Program-made: the position numbers and the translations under genes
Shown: one piece after another, positions 1-12,300 of the stretch
How positions within the stretch are numbered: the first letter of the stretch is position 1
Layout: the number at the start of each line of letters is the position of its first letter
DNA from: Phoronis australis
Taxonomy: Eukaryota; Phoronida; Phoronidae
Assembly (NCBI GenBank): GCA_002633005.1
Contig: NMRA01000634.1
Coordinates: 162,983 to 226,982 of the forward strand
Direction: 5' to 3'
DNA: 64,000 nucleotides
The notes under the pieces: generated by a model
What the model saw: the letters and a program-made list of their open reading frames with translations, nothing else
What the model was told of the DNA's origin: nothing
The model's database searches: none

Positions 1-97
1 GCAATGTAAGCAATTTCAAACTAATTATGATAAAGTAAAATCGCAATAAAACACAAGATCGAGACCGAGTTTGTGGACTGCAATTTTTTTTTTGTAG

Positions 98-349
98 GAG
101 ATATCAAAAATTACTTCCACAAGTTTGACGGTGTTTACCTATCTGGTGTAAATGCTACTGATACCATAAGTGACTCCAAGATGACTTTGACTTCATGTAT
201 GACTATTTGCTTGGAGGACAGATCGTGCAAATCGACAGATTTCGATTTGTCAACTAAAACGTGCTACTTGCGAGATGGAAACAGCTTTGATGGAACTCTG
301 ACCGTGTCCAGATTTTACTACCACTTTGATCTGATCACAAGCACCCCAG
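98..349 (+). CDS. Exon: PAN/apple module 1
   Basis: The exon follows a T-rich tract and AG at 96-97 and ends before GTGAG at 350. It is 252 bases (84 residues), phase 1 at both ends. It shows the four-cysteine PAN pattern: SCMTIC, then SCKS, then TCYL, with a conserved aromatic-rich C-terminal strand (RFYYHF). The upstream exon is outside the window. Confidence 0.75.
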
Positions 350-3300
350 GTGAGACCTGTTGATTTTTAGGAGACAGCGCAGAGCGTGAAGTTGCCTGTG
401 TATAAGTTGAGAGTAACTGCTATCTTATCAAAAGTACGAGGGCCTGTCGTAAATAAAGGGTAGTGGCACGTTACTGCGAATGTAAGAAAAGCGAATTCCG
501 ATGCCAACGATGTAGAATTGACTCTCATATTCATATCAAACACCCTTGGTCTCGTCTTATTGAAGGTCTTAAGTCCGGTCGTAACCCGTAGCGTAGACGG
601 TCGTGGCAAGGAGTGTAGTATATATATATAGGAGAGTTCTCATGCGAGTTCGCTGTTATCGCTACTATTAGCGCCGCCAAGTGGTGAATAAGCAACGGTC
701 AAGTAGGTACCTTAAGAACACTGGGGAAGGGCGCATTTTGCAGTGCGATAAATTATTGCAGTGGTTCATCCACGAAAATTCCTGAGGTGTCATTTTGTAC
801 GTTTCCTAAGTATCCAGAAAATAAGGATTATTTGTTATTTCATGATATGATACATTGTAGGAAGACAAGTCGATCGCAGTCTCTGTGCAGGCCGCAGTCG
901 TCTGCAATGTAGGCTACTGCACAGGCTACGCTCTGCCTTCTGCAGATATTTTGTTATCAGTTACATGTATGGGAACATCAGAATGGAATACAGTGTTGTG
1001 ATGCGCCTACTGCATAAACAATTGTCTACATGGGTAGCAGCCTGGCGTATTCAATAGGGACCACATTCAAAAATGTCGGCTGGACATGAAACGAGCAGTG
1101 AGCTGGGGGAACTTTGTAATGAAAATTTGGAAAACACCCAGGATGGTACTGGAGCATGATTTCCACTAGTCATTATAAGCAAAAGTCCTTGGGGGTCATG
1201 TACAAAACGAGGTGGCCGAATCTTATCACAACTTCACGCATGGTGTCAATGGACAGGGGAACAACCAACATTTGTCACGATGGGAGGGGTGCAACACTCA
1301 TGTGACATACCCCAATTGGTTTTTACCTATTTAGCACTCCTCCCATGTACCCCCAATGGGAGGGGGTTCACAGGTGCCCATTTGTCGCCCACCTGGTTTG
1401 CAATCCGCCCTTGCACCCCTTTAATTGCTAGCGCCTGCATGGGAGCAAATCCTCCTGAACCAGAAGACTTAGACTTAGAAGAGGGCCAAGGGTGACATGC
1501 CTCCCCCCCCCCNGTTCGAAGGTGCGAATCTCTGACGGACAAAATTCTGGCTAATAGCTGACCTACCCCCCGACCCCGAAATCAAAATCCTCGAACCCCC
1601 AGGAGTAATCACCAAAATTATGTAGTCCATGGAGGTATGCTTTATTAAGAACTTAAACATAAACATAAACAAAACCATAATGGCTTTTGAAGGGAGCTTC
1701 AAGAGAGTGAAAGCAAACACACTTAAATATTAATTAAAAACACATTTTCCTTCTTATTTGATCATACGTGGTTGTTAGTTTACTTATTTTACCCATTTTC
1801 AATCACACGGTAATTTTGTTGCACGTCGAACGTCATTATAATATGAATTTGTCAGTGTTTAAATGGTTCGGACTGCGTTGCTAACTTAGTGTTGCTTATT
1901 CACCGCTTGGAGCGCTAGTGTTCGACCGATAACCAATGCGGCGAATGGCAAGAGTGCGGAGTGAACTCTCCTATTCTATGTATACTCCTTGGTCGTAAGC
2001 ACATTATTGTAAATATGATGCTATGTTAGTATAGCCTTCACGAGCGATGCTGATGACCTTTGATAAACGACCCCGGGCTCACTATATTTGGTGATGTTAG
2101 GGTAGCAATTGCAATCTGTCGTAGGTTGTCGCAGGGGTTGCGCAACAGCACAAGTCATTATTTTTCAGGTGCTACAATAACTTGTTGCAGCACAGTGGGT
2201 TTACATACATGAATACACGGCATTCACCAAGAACTTCGACTTGGTGTTGTGTCCAATAACCTGCAACTACGACTGTGACTTACCTTATAATGTAGTTCAT
2301 ACAGGGAGTACTAAGTTTAATTAAACGGGTCCAAGTGTAAGGTTGGTGTGGCTACGTGCTTTGCATGCTATGAGTGACGATATCTCGCAGTCTTGTGTGA
2401 TCTTTTGTGTCCATAAGGACGTCGCGTACATGTATAAGGAAAGAATGTTAAGATAAACGGAAGAGGAAGAGGTTTATATTGCTTCCAAATTTGATGGTTC
2501 TCTCTTGCTATAAATCGCTGCTCTGTGAGGACCATGCGTAGACTACTTTTTGAAGATGTGTTTTTGGTGCTGTGAGAAAGTGGTGTCTTAGAAGATGTGA
2601 ATGACTTTTGTTTAACCATCTTTCCACAGGGAGATATTTCACAGAAATATCTTATAAGATTCGTCATCACCGCCACCATCGTAGCAACTCCCAAATTCCA
2701 GCGTCAACTAAGCATTATCCCCATAAAGACAGGCTTGAAAAAGTGTGTCCTCGTTTACAACTTTCACACGTGATCGTTATGTTGTTACAGAACATAACAA
2801 AATTGATTTTGCGGCGAGCGCTGCTTCCTGCACTTAATAGAACAAAAAAGACATGGGTGTTGCGTTATGTCATGATTGGATTGAAATTCTTCAAAGAAAA
2901 ATAAATCAGAAATACTGCCATTGAAAGTTTACAGTGACCCAAACGTCACATTACAATGGGTTTAGTATGCGGGTCAGAATAAAATCAAACAATGAAAACA
3001 GAAAATGTGCCCCTATCACTCAAGGCGAAATTAGTGATGCTTATTCCACTTGTCGAAAACCCAATAGCATGGTCCTTGTGACCAGTATTGTTGGAGTAAT
3101 GGAGTTTTTTCTCAACTTTATGAAACTGCGCATCAATGCAACATAAAATAGAACAAACGTAGTGGTACTACTTTTCCCTTTCAGATCCCTTCTTCACTTG
3201 CGACACCGTGAAAAGCAGTGCAACTGATGCTAATCAATTCTCTTGCGGACCTATAGGTATATTCTTAAGTTTATTGCGTCATTAAGTATTGTGAGAGTGT

Positions 3301-6300
3301 TGTTGTACTTTGGTTAAAACCGATTAAAATGAACAGAAAAATTCGATATACTATTCTTTTTCTTCATATTCCGGGCCATCGACCATCCCATAGTCTGTAA
3401 TCTACATAAAATAATTACAAAAATAAAACATAGTTCGATAATTACAAAAAAATAGTTTGCTAATCCATGCAACGCATGGGCGGCGTATCGTAGGGGGCTG
3501 GGGGGCTATAGCCCTCACTTTTTTCAGTGCTGCGCCGCCCATGGTCTATGGGCGGTGCACCACAAGGGGGCTGGGGGGGGCTTGAGCCACCCCACTTTTT
3601 CAGTGCTTTGGCTCCAATGCAACACATGCAGTTTCAGTCGTGCAGTGGTGTTTGCCTTAGTACAGAGGAACGATACGCAAATCCAGACTGTTCAGCTAAC
3701 TAAAGGAGTCCAAAATGTTCAATAATCCTGAATATTTGAAAAGGATATTCTTGGATTATGTTTCGACGCTAACGTTTTGTGTCTCAAAGGAAGATGAGAT
3801 CTAAATGTGTTTTAACTCTCATTTCAGCCACCTGGATGGATCACTTTACCTACGTCCAAGCCGCAATGTTGGGGGGTAACGATGATGAATTGCCAAACAG
3901 CGACAAAAACTCTTGTCTGAATCAATGCCACAACTCTGCCAGCTGTAGAACTATCGACTATAACGACAACCTAGGTAATAAACTTCTCAAAAAGTAACAC
4001 CCCCTTCAGTTTTTGTCCATAAATTAGACAGTAAAGATTGTTTTTGAAAAGTTCAAAAATGTACTAATACTATAATTCAAGACACATTCTCATATCAATT
4101 TAATACAACAATCCATTTATCAATTTCAAAGTGAAGCTTTTGTTGTGACGTGGATCTGAATCAAAAGTCGAAAAATATAGATTCCGAAGGCATTTGGTTC
4201 GCACACAGATTCAACGAAGTGTAAATTTACGAAAACTACAGACTACATATCGTTGGAATAAGCTTGAGTATGCTTCTTGTATGGAGTTCCAACAGCTTGA
4301 TGCCGGCTGATGGTCAACACTGATTCCAACTGAGCATGAAAGAATGGAGTCAGTAGACAATAAATCCATCAATTTAGTTTAGGTTATAGTGCATTTGTGT
4401 CAGTGTCAGTGTCAGTTTGCGCGTCAACCATGCCCGTATGGCCGAAAATGACAGACTTCGGGATGTGAGTCAATTCGAATCGGACGCCACGCAAATAAAG
4501 ATCGTCAACAACTTTGGTGTATCTGGCAGTACAGTTTAACGCCTCTTTCGCAAGTACCGAGATTCTGGTGCTGTCCCTGACTTTCCACGAAATGGTCGTT
4601 CACGCGCTACTGCTCAAAGCCAAGATAAGCACATACATGTAAGAACTGCCGTCCATCGAAAAACCCCAATGAGATGGTGCAGGTAACGCATTAGCTAGAA
4701 CCACCATCAGTGGAAGACTGTACAGTGTTATCTGATTAGTCTCGTTTTTGCTTGCGGTCCATGGATAGGCGGCAGACTATGTGGAGGCGGCGAGGCGAAA
4801 GATTTGCAAACTGTTGCATTACGCGCATGACACCATACAAAAGAAGTAGTGTTAAGGTGGGACGTGGAATCTCCTTCAACGAATGATCTCGCTTGTCCAT
4901 CTACATGTACTACGAAAAACCGTAAATGACTAGCGCTACCGCACTCAAGCTTTGGATCTCGTAGCCATACCTTTCGTTCGGGCGCTTGGACAAAATGCTA
5001 TCCTCTGAGACGACAACGCATGGCCGCACCGGGCAAGGGCCATAGAACGCCATCTGCAACAACAATGCATATAGCGTCCAGAGGGGCCTGCAACAAGTCC
5101 TGAACTGAACCTTACAGAACAGCTGTGGGACCAGCTTGGTAGACGAGTTTGTTCTCGTGTCACAAACCATGCCACATCTGACAATCTCCGGCGTCTGTTG
5201 GAACAGCAGTGAACAGCAATCCCCCAGGACAAGATTCAGCGCTTAATTAAGAGTATGCGTGCGAGATGAATGACTGTGGTGAACGTGGGTGGTGACAGTA
5301 CACGTTACTGATGAGATTGACTGGAACCGATCTGCAGTGTTAAGTTACGGCACGCCGCCATTTTGTGACTGTTTAAATTTATCGACAAATTTAATTTATT
5401 TTACTGTTTAGGGTCCGATTTGGCGGATATTTGGCGCAAAATGCGAGCTGAAATTGTCGTTGGCCACCTGAAATCGAGGCTTACTTGCCACTAAATACGA
5501 CTTCAGTTTTTCGTTGCTCTACTCGACAGTGCCGTTCCCACTCTTGAAAAACGGGTCAACTAACAGTCAGTAACAGAACAACAAAAAAAAAACAACCGCG
5601 AAAAGCACTCAGCGCCGGTTTACTTTTGTCGCGTCTGTCGATCTTGTTTGTCCACAGGCGCTCAAAAAATGACACGTTTGAACAGCGCCTCCTACGCAGG
5701 CGAGCGAGCGACTCTTTAGAGGTAGTGAACTTCAGCAAAGTGAGATATGAGCGTCTGTGGTTTCCTCGCTTGCTTATCATGGCAATGGCGATGAAAGAAC
5801 CTGCGGTGCCCGGTTTAAGGAGCTGGATTGTAGGGCATCCGGAGACAAAACTAAAGGGAATAGTTGTAGCCGGTGGAAATAATGGCGACTGGAGGAGGGG
5901 GAGACAATACAGCAGAGGGGCGACCGGTAGGTAGTGGTTACCGCCGGTAGACAAAACAGTTGGAATAAGGAGAGAATAGTGGCGGGGCTAAACTGGTAGC
6001 GAGCCGAGGGCAAATGGTATGTGCCCCCAGTAACTCGTGTTTATCTTCATACGTGCCTGAAAACATAACATATTTGTTTGTCTTTATATTGTCGTATATT
6101 GTACAACGCAATAGACTTTTTGTTATTTAACTCTAGCTAATGATGGTTTACGTTTTCTTAAATTTCATCGACAACGTTACAGTGCGTCAGTGGCGCAGCT
6201 GCAATTCTCTACCCCAATTGCCAGAAATTCCGAGCGTCACAGCCCCCGCCCCCTCCCTCCTTCCCTCGTCGTCAGCGATGTCACGCAGTCTCAAGCCACC

Positions 6301-9300
6301 TCTCACCGTCACTGCGGTCTTTCGGTGGCCTGCACTTGCGGGATGCGGTCTGGAGAGGACCCTCAGCTACGCTGCAGCAGTATGGAGTTGTATCACTGTG
6401 AATCATGGAGTGATAGTTTACGATAAAACGTGCATTGACGAAACTAAATAGTACATTCCAACCTTTAAGCAAATTCAACAATGCAAAATATAATGAATTT
6501 AATTGTAGCTTTGGCGGAAAACCGGGACTCGACGCTATGAAAATCACCAGGTGAAATTTTGCCACCTAGCCAAAATCCAAGGTGGCATTTTTAAAATCCT
6601 GCATTCATAAATGCCAGGTCGCAAAATTTTCCGCTATTTTTACGCGCCAAAACTGATTGTTAGATCATCGAAAAATGTTTAGATTATTCTCTTACCTGCG
6701 GTGTAAAATACTCACAAATTTCAGGTCACAAAATTGTGTTTTTACATGCAGGTACTGTTACTGTTCTTTACGTTTGCCATTGAAAGGCTCTACAGCCCAA
6801 GGCTAGCTGCCATTTGAAAGTTGAATCAGTGCTCTCTAACAGAAACGCACATTTGAGTAGCTAAGTTTGCAATGTGAAAAGAGAGAAAATACTAGTTGGA
6901 AAAGTATCCGCGATTTCTCTAGGTCCGACCTGCTACGTGACTGTCATCAAAGCCGTTAAAGATCAAAACTTACTATGAGTACAAATTCCCTCCAATTTTT
7001 GTTCGCACCCCAATCTTTGCAACTTAACTCGACTTTTGAAAAACATCCTGTCGAAAAAAATCCGTGAAACGTTGCCCTAGCCGAATGACTTTGTCGGATG
7101 CGCGGGAACAGTTCAGTGCAAAATTCACTACAAAAATGTGGGACGAATGCTGTTTAGGTACTCAAAAATTACACGTAGTTTTCCACGAAACGAAATAATT
7201 CCCTATTTCGTGCGGGTTTCCATCTTTATTTGTAATTAGAGTTTGCTCCTCAATATCTTCCATGTACGGGAAAAATAGGTCAGTGAACGACACCCATGTC
7301 ACTAGTGTTAACTTTCTTTCAGAGGTATAAAACAAAGCCGGGTTTTGTTTTTATCACAATGAGAAAAGACTTTTTTTGAAAACTGAATTTGTTGTGTAAA
7401 ATGAGAGTGATTTACTTTATAGGCTACATGTCAGTTTCAAACCACGTGCCGTTTGTAGTGCGATACGATGGACGCTAGCCTTAACTGTGGGCGCTTATTC
7501 GGAAATTCTCAAAAGTTGAGGGGGAACCTTTAGTAGGGCAATGAGCACTTACATGAAGCACTTCTAAAGTAGGGGGTAAGCGCATGCGCGAGCATAAAAT
7601 CGATAAAATGAGTGTGTGCGGTAATAACATATACAAAGACTGTAATAGAACGATGCAAACTCCATCTGGTAGGGCTGGCATTTTGCCTATCATTACCACC
7701 TACACTGTACCCTTTTTAGCCACCCGCTTCAGACGGAACAAGATTCTTTCTATTGGAGACTGAAAAATTTACGGCGTGGTACGTAGAACGATAAAAATAG
7801 CGGGGGAGAGGCTGTATAAAGAGAAAAATAAAAAGTTCACTAATCACTATTTCGCATCGATCCATTTAGTTGTAATAGCTGGCTACGGGCATAGAATATC
7901 GGGCCGAGGGAACATCGACCGGGGAAACATCCGAACAGGAAAATATCAGTTTTGGGCTACATCGGTCCTGGGGCATATGGTGTCGGGTCTTTTATAACCG
8001 CCGGAATGTACTTAGTCCATTGTCAAATAAACCACTGGCCTNCAATTTCAAACCACGTGCCGTTTGTAGTGCGATACGATGGACGCTAGCCTGAACTGTG
8101 GGCGCTTATTCGGAAATTCTCAAAAGTTGAGGGGGAACTTTTAGTAGGGCAATGAGCACTTACATGAAGCACTTCTAAAGTAGGGAGTAAGCGCATGCGC
8201 GAGCATAAAATCGATAAAATGAGTGTTTGCGGTAATAACATATACAAAGACTGCAATTGAACGAAATGTTATTATAATACGAATTTGCGATGCAAACTCC
8301 ATCTGGTAGGGCTGGCATTTTGCCTATCATTACCACCTACACTGTACCCTTTTTAGCCACCCGCTTCAGACGGAACAAGATTCTTTCTATTGGAGACTGA
8401 AAAATTTACGGCGTGGTACGTAGAAAAGTTCCCTAATCACTATTTCGCATCGATCCATTTAGTTGTAATAGCTGGCTACGGGCATAGAATATCGGGCCGA
8501 GGGAACATCGACCGGGGAAACATCCGAACAGGAAAATATCAGTTTTGGGCTACATCGGTCCTGGGGCATATGGTGTCGGGTCTTTTATAACCGCCGGAAT
8601 GTACTTAGTCCATTGTCAAATAAACCACTGGCCTCCAGGTGCTTAACACAGCCAAGCCGGTATACTTTATCATTTAGGACTGTCGCTATTTCTTTGGATG
8701 GGCAGTGATACGCCGTAAAATGTAACAATTTCGTAAAATGTAACAACTCTTACAATTTACATCATTGTTACATTTTACGTTGCTAGGCCTCTCCTAAAAT
8801 GTAACATTTTATGTAATTGCTACAATGTACGTCGAATGCACATGCGAGAAATGTACCATTTTACGAAATGGAAGTCATATTCCATGCATTTGCCTGGTAT
8901 TTGTCACACGGAGGAAAACGGTTCACACACTTAACGGCTTCTTTCTCGAATTGTTTGAATAAAATTCTGTCAAATGTGCCAGCTCGAATTTATAGATGTG
9001 TCCTTATGTGCTTTCCACTGTTTTTTAACATGAACAGTTTCTTAGTACAGTAAAAGGTGTGCCCCGTACACTTTCAACTCCAGTTGAAAGCAGTTTCCAG
9101 GACAAGGTAGCAAGTTTTTTATAGTTAAAGCATTCTTGAAATCCGCTGTTGGTGCTCACAGGTCATATTAGCGGAGTTGCAACGCCGCCATATTGGAAAT
9201 GGGTCAGAATGTTGCATTGTGGTTAAGCCGGTAAACAAGTACGTCGGCAAGAGTGGGGGCGAACCGGCCACAGGGAGGTTATACGTGTTGTGTGCCTGGC

Positions 9301-12300
9301 TGCTATAATACCAGTTAGCTAGATAAAGAATTTAGTTACTTGCTGTTTCCAAAGGATCAAGATCTGCATTAAGGTGGCACTGAATAGTTAGGCTGCGGCC
9401 TCGGCCAATTTGCACTGCCAAAATATAGAAATTTTGGGGTAGGCCAAGTTTGGGGGCATTTTGTAGGTGGGCATTGCACGTAGGCTCAGTGAATGTGGTT
9501 TGTTTGTATTTGTGAACATGCTGTGGATAAAAAGGCCACTTTCTTGGCTGTAGCTGCACTCTTCTTCAAGATGGCGGCCCCCGGCTGCAATTGTGCATTG
9601 TTGGGTAGCGACCGCGAAATTGGCTCTGATTTTAGGTAGCCCTCAAACAAGCAAGAATTGCTAAAAAACTAGTTGGTTGACAGTACTTTTGGACCACATT
9701 TTCGGAATCGGTAGGAAATTTGCTTTCAGACTAATGTTGGTTTTAGTCGTGCATCGGCAGAGAAGTGGTGTTTTTCAGGTGAAAAGTGCCGATTTTGCAT
9801 TTTTTTTGCCCTTACTTTTTTTAGTCTAGCTTGGTTTTCAGTGGGAATGAAATGGTCAAAAATACAAGAAAGAATAAAGTTTCTGTGCTCATCTGGGCTT
9901 TTTATGTGAAATAATTGAAACCATGCCATTCTTTGCATCCTGTTTTTGACAGAGTGAAGAAAAGGTTACAAATCAAGTGATGTGTGTTTTGCTAGGCAAA
10001 ACCCAGTGAGAACTATTCTGTGCCTCCTAAACATGGGTCAGACACATCGGCAGAGCTGGTAGCAAAGGCCGACTTAGTCATTCTTTCGTAGCATAAAGTA
10101 TGCAGCGCTCATTTTGATGGCGGCAAGAAAACGTATCTTGGAAACTGCCCAACAATATTTCCCTTGAAAGAAACAGTAACAAATACTCCACGGCGGTTGG
10201 CAGTGAAAAAAAAAACTTGTTTTTGCTTGACCAGAACCAACAACATGAGCAATTTTGAGGATAATGCCTCTGCACAATCACCTGTTCTGGATCGATTCAC
10301 TCAACGTACGCACACTAACGCGCTAAGATAAAGCATGCAGAATATTATTATTTAGTTTGTACAAAATTGTGGTGCATTGCTATCAAAATTCTTTACGATC
10401 ATTTTTTAGAAAATTGTGCTGAAATCCCAGGGCGAAATCTCGCCGACAAATGCGTAGCTGCCGGTCTCGCAATCGTCGATAGGGCTTGAATTCTTGGATA
10501 AGAATACAGCTTCGACTCTCCTCAAGTTTTCCAAATGGCGTCTCTAAGATTTTTAAGTTCTTGTTTAGTCTTCGATTAACTGCAGATTAAGACTAAGTCT
10601 ACGCTACTAGATTGTAGCCCGCAACATAAAAAATCTCTGGAGGAACACACCTGTGGTTGTCACGTGACGTTTGTTTTGGAGTTTGTATGCGTGTGTGTGA
10701 GAGTAAGAGTTCATTTGCCACATGTTTTAATATTTAGCTTAGCACTTGCTGGCCTCATCTGCTAAAAAACGTTCGAGAATTGTTTCGGTAAGACCGATAT
10801 GTCACTCATTGAGTCGCCGGGTGAGTGGATGCGTGACCGTAGTGTAACAGCTATTTTCCGGAAGATTCGGGGTGTAAGGATGCGAATGTGTTCACTATCA
10901 GTGGGCCATTTTGACTTTAAAAACACCAATTATGATTAGTTAAATAATTTCTCTTAAAAATTATGCAAAAGAAACTTTCGGAAATTAGTGCCAATATTTA
11001 TTTCTTGCCGATTCTATGTTACCCGTTTCATGAATAGATAGTTTCCTACTAAATGTCTTCGATGACAGCCGGTACATTATGCAGCGCGCGCTTCTTAGCC
11101 GCGTGCTAACACTGGTCGGGGTTTTTTATTAGTCTTCGATTCACGGTTTTCACGTGTACAAAGAAGTTTGGATTCCTGTTGAGGCCGGAGAAGATCTGTA
11201 CCGGAAAGAAACAATGCAATCCCGCTAACAAGTACGCTTCGTCTGTTTTCAAAGTCCAGACCGGCGTAGTGGGGCACATCCCTCGCAAGAGCAGCAAAAC
11301 TTTTGCGTTCTTTTTGAATCGCGGCGTAAGTTTGAAGTGTATATGGACATAATGGTGAGGCTCGTGGTCTACAAATTCAGGACTGTCGGATCTTTCTATT
11401 GATAAATTGGAGACGTTAGAACTGTAGGTAGGGCCTGAGGCATTTTTCGCTTGTGGTTCATGGGCTGGGTGCTTACTTTAGCGAAGTCTGAAAAGGCGTT
11501 GGGGCACTTATTGGGGCATGGGCGCATATTAGGGCAAATAGCGTCAGAATTACATAAAGCAGCGTAGTTTAATGCACACAAATCACACGTCGTGCAAACC
11601 AATCGACCATTCCATATACCCTAATCAATCCCAACAGCCTTTGTGCACCCTAATTTCCGGACATGCGCAATCGTTAAATCGATTCGGTTGCAACTCTGCT
11701 ATTGTGTATCCGGCATTATAGTAAACACACTTGCATTGGTAAGCACAACAAAAACAATGACATCGTGTGTTGGCAAATATTTATCGTATTTCTTCGGGAA
11801 AACAACGACAGTCGACCATAACAAACATTTTTACGGAGAATTCAATTTCAGAAGCCTATTTGATAGAAAAAACACCCGTTTTAGTCCACTATTGTTTGAT
11901 ATATTTCAGCTAGTGTTTTATTGCCTTGGAGTCATCGGTAATGCAGTAATAGTCCGGCTCCACACAAAAGAAGCGAGACCAAAGTTTCGGATGGTGACGG
12001 GTTCTCTCTACCACCATATTAGATGCGAACTTCTCAAAGAGATTATGGTGGAAGGAAATAAAAGCACACATTTATTTGCGGGCAGGTTGAAAGATAATTA
12101 CCAGTGCAACAGCAAAAAGTCGTTTTTGAAAAGGGCGATACCATAGTTTAAAACGGTGGCCGCATAGTCCCGTGTTTTAAACATCTTTTTAAAAAGCTGA
12201 AAAAATATAATTTTTCCTATGATGTCAAACCTGTCTGAAATAGTGGTGGTAGCAACAGATCAAACCGTGACGTGTGTACGTGAAAATGGGAGGTTTAGCC

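Noticed and set aside
1505-1520. N at 1512 as another duplicated contig join
   Set aside because: Flanks do not repeat each other; it lies in a poly-C run and is more likely a homopolymer problem.
1500-1540. GTTCGAAGGTGCGAATC as a tRNA T-arm
   Set aside because: No acceptor, D or anticodon stems can be folded around it.
5556-5954. 132-codon minus-strand open frame
   Set aside because: Overlaps equally long frames in other phases in a GC-richer patch; Pro/Ser/Leu-rich composition and no domain. Treated as chance.
8700-8865. Regularly spaced repeats as a CRISPR array
   Set aside because: Units alternate in orientation, spacers are a few bases or shared between arrays, and the context is an animal intron.
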